Positions 45,764 through 57,732 are shown, counted from the first letter of the stretch. The stretch is DNA of 64,000 nucleotides from Marsupella aquatica (GCA_973895155.1 OZ316894.1:13764001-13828000); one strand, 5' to 3'. The notes: generated from the letters alone by a model not told the origin. Numbers and translations: made by a program.

Positions 45764-46059
45764 CCCTAGGGAATCACTTAGTGTAAAGCCCCTAAAACAC
45801 GTGAGAACAAACCAATTAAATTTGAAAAATTAAATTCAAAATTAAATTCTATTAAAAACACCCTTGTACCCTTATTATACGACTTTGTCAAATTCTTAAA
45901 TACTTTGCTAAATATAAAAACTATTAGTTTTGCCAGAATTGGATTTTTAAATACCTTTAGTATAAGTTTGTGATTATAATTTGTGAATTTATTTTTAATT
46001 TAATTAACCTTCATTTGTTCACACCCCATTCTAATAATCCAACAAGTGATTCCCTAGGG
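45764..46059. mobile_element. hAT-type MITE, 296 bp
   Basis: Perfect 16-bp terminal inverted repeats CCCTAGGGAATCACTT flank AT-rich non-coding DNA. They are flanked by the perfect 8-bp duplication CAATCTCC (45756-45763 and 46060-46067). An 8-bp TSD points to hAT mobilisation; the TIR start CCCTAGGG is compatible but not family-diagnostic. Confidence 0.9.
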
Positions 46060-46763
46060 CAATCTCCACATGCAATATAATTTTTACTCTTCCTTTGAAA
46101 CCAAATCCATATAAACTTCCATTATCAAATGTTAGCGCTTTTATCTAGCCATCTTTTCTTTACAGTCAACTCTTTAACTTTAATTATTGGCATTCAACAA
46201 ATACAAGCTCTGTAATCAAATTCTCCCTGCAGTTCTGTAAATAGGTCTCAATTGCATCTTCCATTCAATGATCACATCAATTTCTTTTGCATGGTTTTTC
46301 TTCCATGGGCTTCCATCTCTACCTGCAGGTCTAGCAATCCGACACTACCTCTTCCTGGCTGCCTCCCTAGTCTCCTGATCTTGCAAAGTTTGCACAACAA
46401 AAACCCCTTCACACTCCTACTCACACTAACCTATACCCTTCATACAGACAAGATTCCTAACTTCTCCTAACCATCAATAGTTGTATTTGCCAAACTGTTT
46501 ATTTGGTTTCTATAAACGTTTTATTCAACTAAGGCTATTTGATAATTGTTAACTGATTCTACTTATCCATCTACAATTCTGGTTGACAATTGAATAGTGC
46601 AACTCTTCACTTGTTGTTCGTCAATTACCCTTACTTCTGAGCTGTCATTCCCTGGTTCATCGGACTCTGTCTCTATTGTCTCAAGCTTGAGTTTATGCAT
46701 TGTCATCTCCACCTGTTCCACTCTTACGGGCACTCTTACTTCACTGGTTCCTTCTCCTGTTTG

Positions 46764-47078
46764 TCAATATGTTGAGTTGGTTCTCATCTTATGAAACCCT
46801 AATATTTGTTTAGTCCCCTTTCTCTTGTCTTCCATAACTCTCACTACCCAACAATCAATCATTGTGTGACAGTAGTTCCTTTCATGTTCGCTAACTTGTT
46901 TCTGAAATTCATGTCCAATGATTCCAAACAATTGATAGCCAACTTCTTCCCACACTTGATAAACATCATCATTAATTTTCATAAAGAAATTGTACATATA
47001 TTGTCCTGAACCGATTGGCTGACAAAAGTGAATCACCTGATTCCGCCTTGGTGCCCCTGTACTTTGTTCTTCCCTCAT
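46764..47078 (-). CDS. Unrecognised 104-residue frame
   Basis: Frame with HFCQPIGSGQYMYNFFMKIN, then VYQVWEEVGYQLFGIIGHEF. The sequence looks more protein-like than surrounding frames. No family recognised, and its ATG coincides with the proposed CACTA left end, so it may be a relic of an older element. Confidence 0.2.
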   Translation of the reverse strand: MREEQSTGAPRRNQVIHFCQPIGSGQYMYNFFMKINDDVYQVWEEVGYQLFGIIGHEFQKQVSEHERNYCHTMIDCWVVRVMEDKRKGTKQILGFHKMRTNSTY

Positions 47079-47109
47079 TAGTAGAAAACAATGTATTTTA
47101 TGACCGAAA

Positions 47110-47800
47110 CAATGACTATTAATCAGGTTTTTTTAACAAAACAATGACGTAATCGTTCTCGTCTTTCCAGACGCGTCACAACGGACATTTTGGTCACGGT
47201 CCTTTTGGACAAATGACGCTAAAAACATGTGGTCATTCCATACTATCCTAAATGACCATTTTTATGATATGGTCATAAATGCTGAACGGTCCAAAATGAC
47301 GACACAAATCACCATTGACGGTCAATTGTCGTTTACCATCGACGGTCCCCATACCCAATTACACAACGACACATGGCAATCAAAAAACAAATAACATTGG
47401 TCATTTTGGACTTGTCCAAAATGACGTACATTATATAACAAATCAAATAGTGATACGTGGTTCAAAGAGGATTCACCATTTGGCAATATATTTGGGTCAT
47501 TTTGGACGTGTCCAAAATGACTACGATATAAACAAGTCATATTGAGACACGTGGTTCAATTGGGAGGAGACACGTAAAGATACACATTAGTCATTGATGA
47601 CATGTCTTGAATGACATAAATTGAGTCATAGTGGACTTGTTTATAATGACCATGAGAACGGTCATTGTATATGTCATTCTTTGAATCATTTAGTCTATGT
47701 CTTTAATGACCAGAGTTGAGTCATATTGGTCACAAAGATAGTTGTGGATAATGACCATTACATCAGTCATTCTAGCCAGTCATTCAGGTGAAGTATTCAA
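47110..47800. repeat. Subterminal repeats and palindromes of CACTA
   Basis: Dense GTCATT / AATGAC motifs. Two perfect 12-bp inverted arms (GTCATTTTGGAC...GTCCAAAATGAC) separated by 2 bases lie at 47400-47425 and 47496-47521, 96 bp apart. Degenerate versions are near 47595 and 47624. Subterminal repeats of CACTA elements are TNPA binding sites, and these are the candidates here. Confidence 0.75.
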
Positions 47801-48138
47801 TGATTTGGAGAAATTCAAATTTAAGTGATCATGATAGATAAAAATTCATGTCAATCAAAAATCATACATTACAAAGCCATTCAATAGATTTGCTGAATGA
47901 AAACTTAAAGAAACATTTGATATATATCACAAATCCAATTGACATTCATACAAGATACCTTCATAAGTCTCACAGTAACTATTGAACTCAATGCAAATTT
48001 ATGAAACAAAATTACATTGACATCAATAATATTAGATTGTCAATTGTTACAACTTGACATACCAATCACTCTACATGTTTATAGAAAAATAGAGTTGTCA
48101 TTCTATCATGTCTAGTGTTTCTTGACAAAGTGCTATTT

Positions 48139-48741
48139 CTATTGCTTCTTAAGCAATCTAGAGTTCCATAGGGCATTCATCCCTTTCACATCAGATAATT
48201 TAGACTGGTTCTCCCCTGCATTGGCAAATGGCAATGCCACATCTACAAACACTTCAATCACACGCACTCGCAAGAAAGGGCTTTCAAAATCTGCACAATG
48301 AAACTTATCTTCTCCTGGCAGCCTTGTCACCTCACCTTCTGCCACTATCATGGAATTGTCCACAATGCTCTTCATCTTCACCAAATCTCCTCTTGCAAAC
48401 TGTGAACAACACATTTTGTTAAAAATGCAATAAACAGAAATTGAAAGATAGAAGAACACTCAAATCAAACACACATTTACCTTTGCAATGGGGTTAGGAG
48501 ACTGCATTGGTTTCTTTTGTGTAGGTGATGCATTTGCTGATGATCCTTTCTTCCTTTTCTTCTTTCCCTTTCTAGTTGATGGAGTGTCATCCTCCTCACT
48601 TGGAACAGGAGTTTCTTTTGGCAACTCAGATGATTCTGGGGTTACATCTGGTGTCAACTGAGTCAACTTATCCTCTGGCAACTGAAAGGCATCTGAAATG
48701 GCTTCTTTGGGCAACTTAGACGGCAAAAGGTTCACTTCCAA
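48139..48741 (-). pseudogene. CACTA DUF8039-like gene, two exons
   Basis: Exons 48741-48481 and 48399-48139 join in phase through a GT-AG intron (PNPIAK to FARGDLVKM). Exon 1 is serine/proline/lysine-rich (TRKGKKKRKKGSS). Exon 2 has DNSMIVAEGEVTRLPGEDKF, FLRVRVIEVFVDVALPFANA and KLSDVKGMNALWNSRLL, typical of the short C-terminal domain found with plant CACTA/transposase proteins. The 5' end is open and stops lie upstream, so the start is missing. Confidence 0.5.
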
Positions 48742-49678
48742 TTCAGTTTGCTTTAGAGTACTGTTAGCTGTGTCAGTTGGTCTTCCCTACGACACAGGAG
48801 GCTCCCCTACCCATATTTGATAATAAAAAACCCTATGATTCTTATAATTCTTAAAATTGGATTAAAATAACCCTAATTTCCTATCCTGAGGCAACTTGGG
48901 ATGGATCATCGCCTGGTTAGCTCCTGCTTTAGACTCTGGGTACAATTTCCCGATGCTATGCAGGGACAAGGTGAGAACTTTATTCACAGCCTTGACCTAG
49001 GTTTAGTTCAGGGCCACTGCATTTTTCTCCTTTGCTAGTTGCTGCATTTTTCATTTTTCATGATTTGATAGTGTGATTGTTTTGAAGTCGTAGCCGTGGT
49101 CTAAAACTGGTCTATAAAAAATGAATTCGAAAGTTCATTGTACTTCTGACTTTCTTATGCGCAGCGAATGGAGCTTAAAACATGAGAATCAAGCGTTGGC
49201 AATTGACAGCCATCGCTAAAAGTTTGTTGTTGAGTGAATAGACTGTCTTGATCAGATAATAGTATAGGATGGTTTGCTGGAGTTTTGTTGCTCTCTGTGC
49301 TTTGTTGTGCACATTGTTGTGTTTGCTCTGTCCATTTTAAAACTTGAGAGCCAAATGAATGCTTTGCTGAAACTCAATTGCTATTTGTTCTGTGTTGCCC
49401 TTACAGATTTTAAAAAGGCAGGGTGAGTGAGCACTACTGTACGGCAAGCGAAGGCATATAGGTTGCAATATTTGCGATTGCTTCCAATTATAGGCCAAGG
49501 TTATTTGTGCTGCTCAGTCCTAAATGCTTTGCAATCCATAAAGCATTGGTTTATGCTGCACCCTTGTGGTTACATGTCATATTTTATGCTGCACCCTCAT
49601 TCTTTTGTGTCATGCTAAACCCTGTTATTCCTTCTTGTTTCACAATCTGATGTATATAGGGTCTGAGTGTGCAGGGCC

Positions 49679-50338
49679 ATGGCTCGCAATAAGCAGAAGG
49701 CCATGAATCGTTGCAGAGGTGAATCCTCTCAAGCACCTCAATTGTCCTTATACTCAGACATTGAGATTAACCAGAATAGTCCACATGTATGTGCAATTTG
49801 TGATGAGGGAGGGGATCTCATTGTTTGTGATGGGCCTTGCCACCGACATTTCCATAAGAATGTTTCCTGTCCTTTGGGTCAGCAATGGCTATGCCCAACT
49901 ATATCCCTGGCTGATGGCCATGTTGGAGAATGGCTTTGTGTTGATTGCAAGAATGAGGAACATTCTTGCTTTAAGTGCCATGTGTCTGGAAAAATTGGTG
50001 AAGAGGTAAGAAAATGTCCAGACCCTCTCTATGCCCGGTTTTACTGTCGACAGTGTTTGGTTCCTGGCACACCATCATGTGGACTCCATATTTGTCTTAC
50101 TTGTGGACAGGGGCCCAATGATGGGGCTAATGGCTTTTTGGTTCAGTGCATGAGGTGTCCTAAGGCATGGCACAAGGATTGCCTGCTATTTATCCAGCAG
50201 AGGGGATTTGCCCATGATCGAACAATTTGGGATCACTTAGCGCATGGGCAGCCCAAGAAGGGGATGTTTTACTGTCCTGACCATGACATTGACCCTACAC
50301 TAGGCACTCCTGCTAGGAGCCACATATCTTGGATTTGA
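49679..50338 (+). CDS. EDM2-like double PHD-finger protein within CACTA
   Basis: Single frame of 219 residues from ATG 49679. First PHD: CAICDEGGDLIVCDGPCHRH, then WLCVDCKNEEHSCFKC. Second: RKCPDPLYARFYCRQCLVPG, CGLHICLTCGQGPNDGANGF and VQCMRCPKAWHKDC. The paired PHD/extended-PHD layout with CFKC, CGLH and RCPKAWH resembles the reader region of EDM2-type chromatin proteins, which bind histone H3 and act in transposon silencing. It lies in the same orientation as TNP2 just downstream, within the CACTA. The frame is intact although the neighbours are broken. Capture from a host gene is likely. Confidence 0.7.
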   Translation: MARNKQKAMNRCRGESSQAPQLSLYSDIEINQNSPHVCAICDEGGDLIVCDGPCHRHFHKNVSCPLGQQWLCPTISLADGHVGEWLCVDCKNEEHSCFKCHVSGKIGEEVRKCPDPLYARFYCRQCLVPGTPSCGLHICLTCGQGPNDGANGFLVQCMRCPKAWHKDCLLFIQQRGFAHDRTIWDHLAHGQPKKGMFYCPDHDIDPTLGTPARSHISWI

Positions 50339-50938
50339 TTGAGGCTGGATGGAACACAAACTTGAGATAGAGCTTTTTGATGGTTTCATGTGGACTTAAA
50401 CAATTTTCAGAGTGCTAAAACATGTGGACTATTTATATGCAGTTTGATGAACTCCTCATGTATACACACTCTATGACAGTGCATTGCGGATTGAGGCAAT
50501 TAATTTTGAGAAATCAACTTTACTATCTTTTCCAGGGTAGGATTCCGATTTTCATGCATGTGCTTTGAGTGTGACTTGGGTCATTGTTGATGTCTAAACT
50601 TCACTTGTAAATTTGTCACTGGTGTCACAAACGTTACTTATTCCGGACCTGTCTGCTCACATTCCTAATAGGCAAACAAATACTGGAAATGATGAAAGCA
50701 CAGAGATTTACGTTCATAGTATCATTCTGATGACACTGTATGTGATGCTCTATTTGTATGCAAGAAGGAGAAGGTGCCCCACTATAGTGGATTTGAGAAA
50801 CTGGGCTCTGTGGGTTTGAGCAATTGGACTGTGGTTGGCATCGGTTGTAAAACTGTGACGGTAGGCCCAATTTTGTATGCATGTCACACTGATTCAGTTT
50901 GAAAATCATAGTTTGAATACAATTTCAATCAAGCTAGC
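50339..50938. other. Spacer between PHD and TNP2 genes
   Basis: AT-rich non-coding spacer of the CACTA. No conserved feature recognised apart from the TNP2 promoter it must contain. Confidence 0.4.
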
Positions 50939-51298
50939 ATGGCACAATTGCCACAGAATACGTTAGGTGTGGGTAGAACTCCAAAGTTGCCGCTCTTCCA
51001 TCCAGCTAGAGTACAACATCATGATGATGCTTTGTGGGTTCGAGAACAGAAGGCCTGCCACAAGAGTGGGGACCATAAGATGTACTGCCCTTGTGTGAAC
51101 TGCAAAGGGAATTATAGGACTAATCGGAATACTGCTAGACTACACCTTATTAAACATGGTCGGTACCCTGCATGTCGAGTGTGGGTGGGAGAGGGACAGG
51201 ACTCTTTTGATGAAGAGTGGGGTGTTGACTACATGTCACAACATGGCCTTGAGGCATTGAGGGTAGCAAACCTTCAGTAGGCAACCTGTGCACAACAG

Positions 51299-51418
51299 CC
51301 AACTGTAGATGTTGAAGAACATTTATTTGTAGATGTTCCAGAGTATCCAACTGTGGATGTTCCAAAGTATCTAACTGTGGATGTTCAAGAACATCCAACT
51401 ATAGATGTCAAAGAACAT
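51299..51418. repeat. Coding minisatellite, five 24-bp units
   Basis: Five tandem units encode eight-residue repeats of the form PTVDVxEH/Y inside the TNP2 gene between the tnp-associated and transposase_21 parts. It follows the TAG at 51278-51280. Confidence 0.85.
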
Positions 51419-52977
51419 ATCAGGGCTCTACTGGAAGAAACATTGTTGAGAACCAGTGAAGAATCCCCTGAGCATGACCTAGATGATCAGGACCGTTTTG
51501 ACTTGGATTTTGTACTTGGGGATGATGAGAGTGAAGGAGGTGCCCATCCTGTAAACCCCCTTGAAACCTCCAAAACTCCTATGGAGACTGATCCTGCACA
51601 GTTATCTTTAGATGCAGCAATGCAACCTTTGTTCCTAGGCAGCAAAATAGATGTTGTGTCATTCATGTTGCTTTTGCTGAACATCTATCATGGCCATGGA
51701 TTCTCAAACAAAGGAGTGAATGCATTGTTGTTTTTGATGGGGGAGCATGGTATGCCTGTAGAGCATAATCTGCCCAAGAACTTATATGCTGCAAAGCAGC
51801 TATTGAGAAAGCTTGGCTTGGATTATGAGAGAATCCCTATCTATGAGAAAGGTTGCATGCTCTTTAGGGGTGAGAATGCCAAGTTAGAAAACTGTTCAGT
51901 GTGTCAGCAGCCCAAGATGAAGAGAGTGGGGAATTCATTACAGGCAAGGGAGGTGGTGCGATATTTCCCTATAATTCCCAGGTTGAAGAGATTGTATGCC
52001 ACTGCTGGTACATCTAAACTCATGACTTGGCATCATGAGAATAGAAGCACAGACAACATGGTTCGGCATGCAGCAGATTCGAAGGCTTGGAAGCATGTGG
52101 ATACAAATATTGATCGGAAATTTGCAGCTGAACCAAGGAATGTGTGATTTGGGTTGGCACTTGATGGGGTGAATCCCTTTGGGAATAATTCCACAGCTTG
52201 GTCTACCTGGCCAATACTGTTGTTGAATTACAATTTACCTCCTTGGCTTACCACCAAGAAGTTCTTTGTCATGCTAGCTATGCTGATTCCAGGACCTGAT
52301 TCAGTAACAAAGGAACAGTTGGACATAATATTGGGCCCATTCTATGAGGAGCTGGAGCTGTTGTGGAAGAAAGGAGTGCCCTGCTTTGACAAATTGCCAC
52401 GCCCAGGATTGTCTCAACACTTCAACCTTAGGGCTGTGCTATTGTGGACAATCAATGATTACCCTGGATATGGTTTAATATCTGGACAACAACACTCTGG
52501 ATACAAAGGATGTGTCATCTGTGGGCCAAAATGTGTGGCACGTGGTTCTAAGAACTTGCAGAAATTAGAGTACAGTGGCCACCATCGATGGTTAGCAGCA
52601 AGGCATCTTTTTTGTAGACCAGACAGTGCACAATAATTTGATGGTGCAATTGAGAGTCGACCTGCACCGTGTAGAATGACAAGCTCTGATAGAAAGAAGT
52701 GGGGAGACGAGACAACAGAATATTTGAAGAAGGGAGGAACCAAGGTTGAGGATGAGAAATGCCCCATAAAGGTGCATGGAGTGAAGAGGGCTACTGGTCT
52801 GTACAAGTTGCCCTATTGGAATGTAAGACTCCATACTACTACAATGAATTTCTGCAATCTCTTCATATGACTTTGAAATATATTCTCTTCATATACTTCC
52901 TGTAGCCCAGATTTTGTAATTGTTGTATTCAATGCACTAATTTTTGAATTGTGTCTACTGCACAAACTACTGCCCAG

Positions 52978-53311
52978 GAGGTGTTTACAAAAGACAGCAA
53001 ACAGGAAACAGGATTTAATAACAGAAATTGGTAACAGGAAAAAAAACTGGTAACAAGAAAATGGGTGGAAAATTTTTTTTAATTTTTTTTTCAGTCGACC
53101 AGTTTTTTTTGCTAGCGCCCGGCGCTGCTAATAGTAGCGCCCAAAGCTAGCCAAAAATGTTGCATTGTTAATTTTTTTTGGAAATAACATGTTTTAGGAG
53201 ATATTTTTAAATTATCATTTTCCTGGTAACAATGATTTTTTCCTGGTAACAGCATATTAAAAACAGAAAAAAATTCCTGTTTACTTGTTTCCTATCTCCG
53301 TCACTATACCC
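52978..53311. mobile_element. M1-related non-autonomous transposon (MITE-like), 334 bp
   Basis: Begins GAGGTGTTTACAAAAG, the same as the left end of M2 (59290). It contains two palindromic motif sites and AACAGG-rich ends (start AACAGGAAACAGG, inverted version at the right). Flanked by the 8-bp duplication CTGCCCAG (52970-52977 and 53312-53319). It sits in the CACTA TNP2 gene. No coding capacity. Imperfect terminal inverted repeats. Confidence 0.75.
53113..53149. repeat. Two palindromic motif sites in the non-autonomous insertion
   Basis: TAGCGCCCGGCGCTG at 53113-53127 and TAGCGCCCAAAGCTA at 53135-53149. Confidence 0.8.
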
Positions 53312-55365
53312 CTGCCCAGTGATGCCAAAAGTTGTATTCAATGCCCTAATTTCTGAATTGTGTGTCCACTGCAAAAACTACTCATTAACCATTGTCTAGA
53401 TCCCATGCACTGTGAGAAGAATCTTGCACACAACATTGTGCACACTATCATTGGGACCAAGGACACTCCTTCTGTGAGAGAAGACATGAAGCTCTTACAG
53501 GTGCGCCAACACCTATGGCTTGTACCCAATCCAGCTCCCAAGCGTAACGATGACAAATTGTTGATGCCCCCAGCCCCATATTGCCTGAGCAAGAAGGAAA
53601 GAACAAGGTTCTTGGAGGTGTTATTGACCTTGAAAGGGCCCACTGGTTTTTCAAGTTCTTTGGCAAAGTGTGTTACAAAATCCAAGAAACTCTCTGGGTT
53701 GAAATCACATGATTTCCACCAACTCATGCAACAGATTCTCCCTCTAGCAACAATGGGATTACTTGATGAAGGGGTTCGCTTGGCCATAGCTGGGGTGAGC
53801 AATATCTATCGCCAGACCTGTACAAAGGTGTGGGACCCTTCAATGTATGAGAATTTGATGATGGATGTTGCATTCATTCTGTGCATTTTGGAAATCCATT
53901 TTCCACCAAGCTTCTTTGATGTCATGACCCATTTAATGATTCACCTAGTGGAGGAATTAGACTTGTGTGGCCCAGTTACAGGCAGATGGATGTACCCAAT
54001 AGAGAGGAACCTGAAGGTATTGAAGGGTTATGTATGAAACAAGGCACGTCCAGAGGCTTCTATGGCTGAAGGCTATGTATTAGATGAGTCTTTGGGATTC
54101 CTTTCTAAATACATGATTGATGCAAAGGGAGAGGGAAAACGAACCTGGGAGTTGGAGGAGGATGCTGGCGTTGCAGACATTGTTTTGGAAGGGGCTGCAA
54201 AGGCGATAACTTTGGATTGGTCTGAAATGATGGCCATGCATCATTATATATTGGAGAATGAAGAGACAGTGGCTCCATGGTACAGGTACATAAACCCTAA
54301 ACCCTCCTATCCTTAGGCATATGATCATAATTATGTTGCCCCATTGTGTTTGTATATTCATGGTGGATCGTGCACTAATGTCTTCACTATTGTTGTTGCC
54401 ATGCAGGATATATGATGCTACCAATGAGACTGTTACCAAACAAAGAGTGGATTTTTGAAAGGAATGGATGAGGAAGCCTGCCAATCAAAGAAAACCAGTG
54501 GAATTTCCCGCTGACTGCCAAGAATTGCCACCTTTCAAAGAATGGTTTCAAACATTAGTCAATACCCATAATTTTGAGAAAGAGTCTGAGTGGTCATTAC
54601 TATTTGCATACTCCACACCATCTAGTTTGAAGGCACAACTGTATAGGGCATGCAGAGCCTATGGGCACCATTGGAGGACTATTCCATCCTTGGGGTGTTT
54701 GAGTGATTGTGATTCTGGTGCTTTCAACACTTTTGATTCTGGGATGGCTTCTACATTCAATGAGAAGCGAGTGGACAGGTCTGGTGCAACCATAGAAGAA
54801 TCTGTATAGTATGTAGGGGCCTTGACAGATATCTTGGTACTGAATTACGGCAGCTTGAGGAAAGAGGTGATTCTTTTCAAAGGGAAATGGGCAGATCCAT
54901 CCTGGACTCCTAAATCCTCTGCCAGTATGAGGTATTCCGAGTCTGGTCTTTGGCAGGTGAATTTCCATAGAGAACTGGGTGTGTCCAAGAAAATGGATTA
55001 CGTTTTCCCAAAGCAAGTGGAGCAGGTTTTCTTCCACCCCAATGAGAAGGGGATAGCATGGAGAACAATCCTCCACAAAGAATCCAGGTCCACAAGGGTG
55101 GTAGGTGATTACACAGACGTTGATTTCCATACTACAATGGAAAACAATGCCAAATTACACATCAAATTGGCTAAGGCCTGTAGGTCCAGAGCAAATCCAG
55201 GACCAAGTACTGGTCCCAAACGAGGCAGAGATGCAGAGGGATCTGCAAGAAAGGGCAGGCCTAAGCAATGAATAGGTTTTAGGTGTGTGAAGTCCATAGA
55301 TGGACTACATGTATGGACTATATATGAAATCAGACTAATGGTTTACCCATTTGTGCAGTTGGTGA

Positions 55366-57732
55366 ATGCAGCCTGTGAAAGGAAGATTGCAGGGGTTGTC
55401 ACATTCTGTGAATCCTTATGAGGAGGCCCAAAAGCGGAACATAGAGCATAATGTCAAAATTATGCATGATCTAGGACTGGGGCCAGACTGCATGCTGATG
55501 TGTGTGTTAATATGTCTGTTGCAAATTGATTCAGTAGATGAAGTTGTCAGGTTCATGTTCTGTTTTCATATTCCAGATTGGTCTCATACTAGTATGGATC
55601 CTGTACATAAGTACTAGTGTTACGGTGTTGTAGATTTATTTTGCATGTATGTTTGATCTGCATTGGTGTATGTTGATGATTGCTTTGTTCCTTAGAGGCC
55701 CAACCACACATGTACAATGAGAGAGAGGAAAGTCTGCTTTGGTGAAAGGTACTTCAACTGAAACATTGCCAAAGAGGAGGAGCTCTAGACTATCAGAAGT
55801 TACCAAGGTGATAATGGCAAAGTGTGGTGATGATGGCTATGGTTCTCCTTCTGAGTATGACACTGAGGATTCTGACATTGGAGGGTCAAAACCAGAGAGT
55901 GAACAACAGGTAATGCTTGAACTTCATCATCCTAATAGGAAGGGATCCTCATCCCTTTTTCAAATTATATGTTGATATGCTTACGTTGTCCATGATGTAG
56001 GTACAAAAACAAAATCATGGTCCTAAGAAGACTGGGCCTGGTGGAGGTGGGCTGGTGAGATGTTGGAAAGACCCAGACACTGGACTCTTATATGAAAGTG
56101 AGTGGATTGTACTGTTCTACTTTTCAGGTGTGTTTGGAAGTTGATATTCTACTTGGAAATGAAATTAATTGAAGTGCTTTGGTGTTGTGTGTTTGTTTAG
56201 TGGTTCCATCAGCATCTGAAGGCAGATCAGGTCAATCTGATGTACTACATTCCAGAGGATCTTCAAGTAATACACAATCTGCTCGTCATGCATATGCAAG
56301 AGCATTTGCTCAACTTTTCAATCATGTACATATTTTTTGATTGAATGCATGTGTGTGCATTGCAGGCGGGGCCTCTGAGATGCGCAGGGAACGAAGGCAT
56401 GCTAAGAAGCAGTTTGATAATACTGCCAAACAACAAAGGGATTGTGGAGATTTGCCCAAACACATTAAAGTGAGTATTTACTTTTTTTGAATGTAGATTT
56501 AGACAAATCTGATCCTCTCTGTTGTTGTGTGTATAAAACCTGGACTCGGCATAAATTCCAGAGTTATGAATTGACATTGTCTGTGAAATGCAGATTTATG
56601 ACAATGATATTGATGATTCTGATGGCAACAAACAATACTGGCTGGAGGAACTTTGTGGCAATGTACTCAGAGTCTTTGATGTATCAAAGCCAAAATGGAC
56701 TGATCATCCACAAGTTCATACAACCACAGTGTGGAATAACATGGCAGCTGAGTGGAAGTATGTGGGTGGGGAATTTATTAAGACCAAATTCCAGAGTCAT
56801 TGTCATGGCATATTGAAGAGAGAGCGCCATAAAATGCATGTTTACTGGAAGAAAGTTTGCAATGAGGATCCAACCAAACCTGGGCCATCTGGTGTTGATC
56901 CAAAGAAATGGGCAGCTTTGGTATCTCATTTTACCAGTCCAACATTGATATCTTTGAGTAAACAGATGACTGATAAAAGAGCACGAGTGCAAGATACCTC
57001 TCACTTTGGAAGAGGAGGGCATGCTGCAGCAGCAAAGAGAATGGTAAATTGTCTATCATTTTCACTATCAATTATGTCTTGTTTATGAATCTTGATGAAA
57101 ACAAACTCTGTGATTCTCATTCATTGTGTGTTTGAACAGAAGCAGAAGAGAGGATCAAGCCCAGGTATATCTGACCTGAAAGAAAACCATGGTAGTCAGG
57201 GTTCATTGCCAAAGGTGACAATGAGCCCATCATTGGCAAGTGCAGAAGGTCAGACTGGTAGTTTTGTGGGAGCAAAGGTGAGCCCATCATTGGCAAGTGG
57301 GGAGGGTAAAAGTGCTAGCTTACTGGGGCAAGGATATAGACATGGATCAGCTGTGAGTATTGTCATACTAATTTGATTTGTACATCATTCTCCATTTGAC
57401 ATAGTGTTGTGTCATTTGTAAGTTTGACATTGAGAATGTTGTGTTGGTTTGTGGTTCATTTACAGACCCCACATTCAAAAGAAGAGATCACTGCCATTGG
57501 GGTTATGAAATTGGATGTTGCTGAGTTGAAAGGCACTGTGAGGGAGTTGACAAACATGATGACTACGTGGATGGCACATCACACCAGTAATGCACAAGTT
57601 CCAACAGTTGTGCCTAGGCACAGTAAGTTGACTACAGCTACCAAACAAGGTAGTAGAAAGCGATCTCTTACTTTTTCAGGCGATAATGAAGGTAAAATTC
57701 TCTATCATGTATACACTATCCATTCAATGTAA
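55366..57732 (+). pseudogene. CACTA TNPA/Ptta-like protein gene
   Basis: Multi-exon gene. It starts with NPYEEAQKRNIEHNVKIMHD then LGLG (plant transposon motif YE-x-x-R-x-x-NI-x-x-N). KRRSSRLS and acidic segments follow. The central exon (56588-57040) reads YWLEELCGNVLRVFDVSKPK, WNNMAAEWKYVGGEFIKTKF, WAALVSHFTSPTLISLSKQM and ARVQDTSHFGRGGHAAAAKR, the plant transposase_24/Ptta En/Spm domain. A C-terminal coiled coil (MKLDVAELKGTVRELTNMM) ends it. The exon chain reads through at consistent boundaries, but I cannot confirm every splice site. In related elements the product binds subterminal repeats. Confidence 0.75.

Larger units (their letters stand above)
52923..53392. repeat. Tandem duplication of about 60 bp split by an insertion
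   Basis: TTGTATTCAATGC...AAACTACT occurs at 52923-52970 and 53332-53385 with several differences. Removing the 52978-53311 insertion and one TSD brings the two copies into tandem, 67-75 bp apart. Confidence 0.75.
50939..55271 (+). pseudogene. CACTA TNP2-type transposase
   Basis: Multi-part gene. Transposase-associated domain (50939-51280): MYCPCVNCKGNY, ARLHLIKHGRYPACRVW. A 24-bp repeat tract follows. Transposase family 21 (51500-52870): LLLNIYHGHGFSNKGVNALL, ENCSVCQQPKMK, MTWHHENRSTDNMVRHAADS, LALDGVNPFG, WTINDYPGYGL. DUF4218 (53390-54037): CLDPMHCEKN, VEELDLCGPVTGRWMYPIER. DUF4216 (54822-55271): LNYGSLRKEVILFKGKWADP. In-frame stops at 51278-51280, 52145-52147, 52634-52636, 54035-54037 and 54807-54809 break it. 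A 334-bp insertion lies at 52978-53311. It acts on CACTA termini in related elements; this copy cannot make full-length protein. Confidence 0.85.
47076..57732. mobile_element. CACTA (En/Spm) DNA transposon
   Basis: Left end CATTAGTAGAAAACAATG resembles the CACTAGTAGAAAA termini of plant CACTA elements (one transition). It is followed by 700 bp of subterminal TGAC/GTCA repeats and palindromes. Genes: DUF8039-like (minus), EDM2-like PHD (plus), TNP2 with tnp-associated, transposase_21, DUF4218 and DUF4216 parts (plus), and a TNPA/Ptta-like gene (plus). No right terminus was found, so the 57732 limit is the last coding sequence. Several stops make it non-autonomous. Confidence 0.75.
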
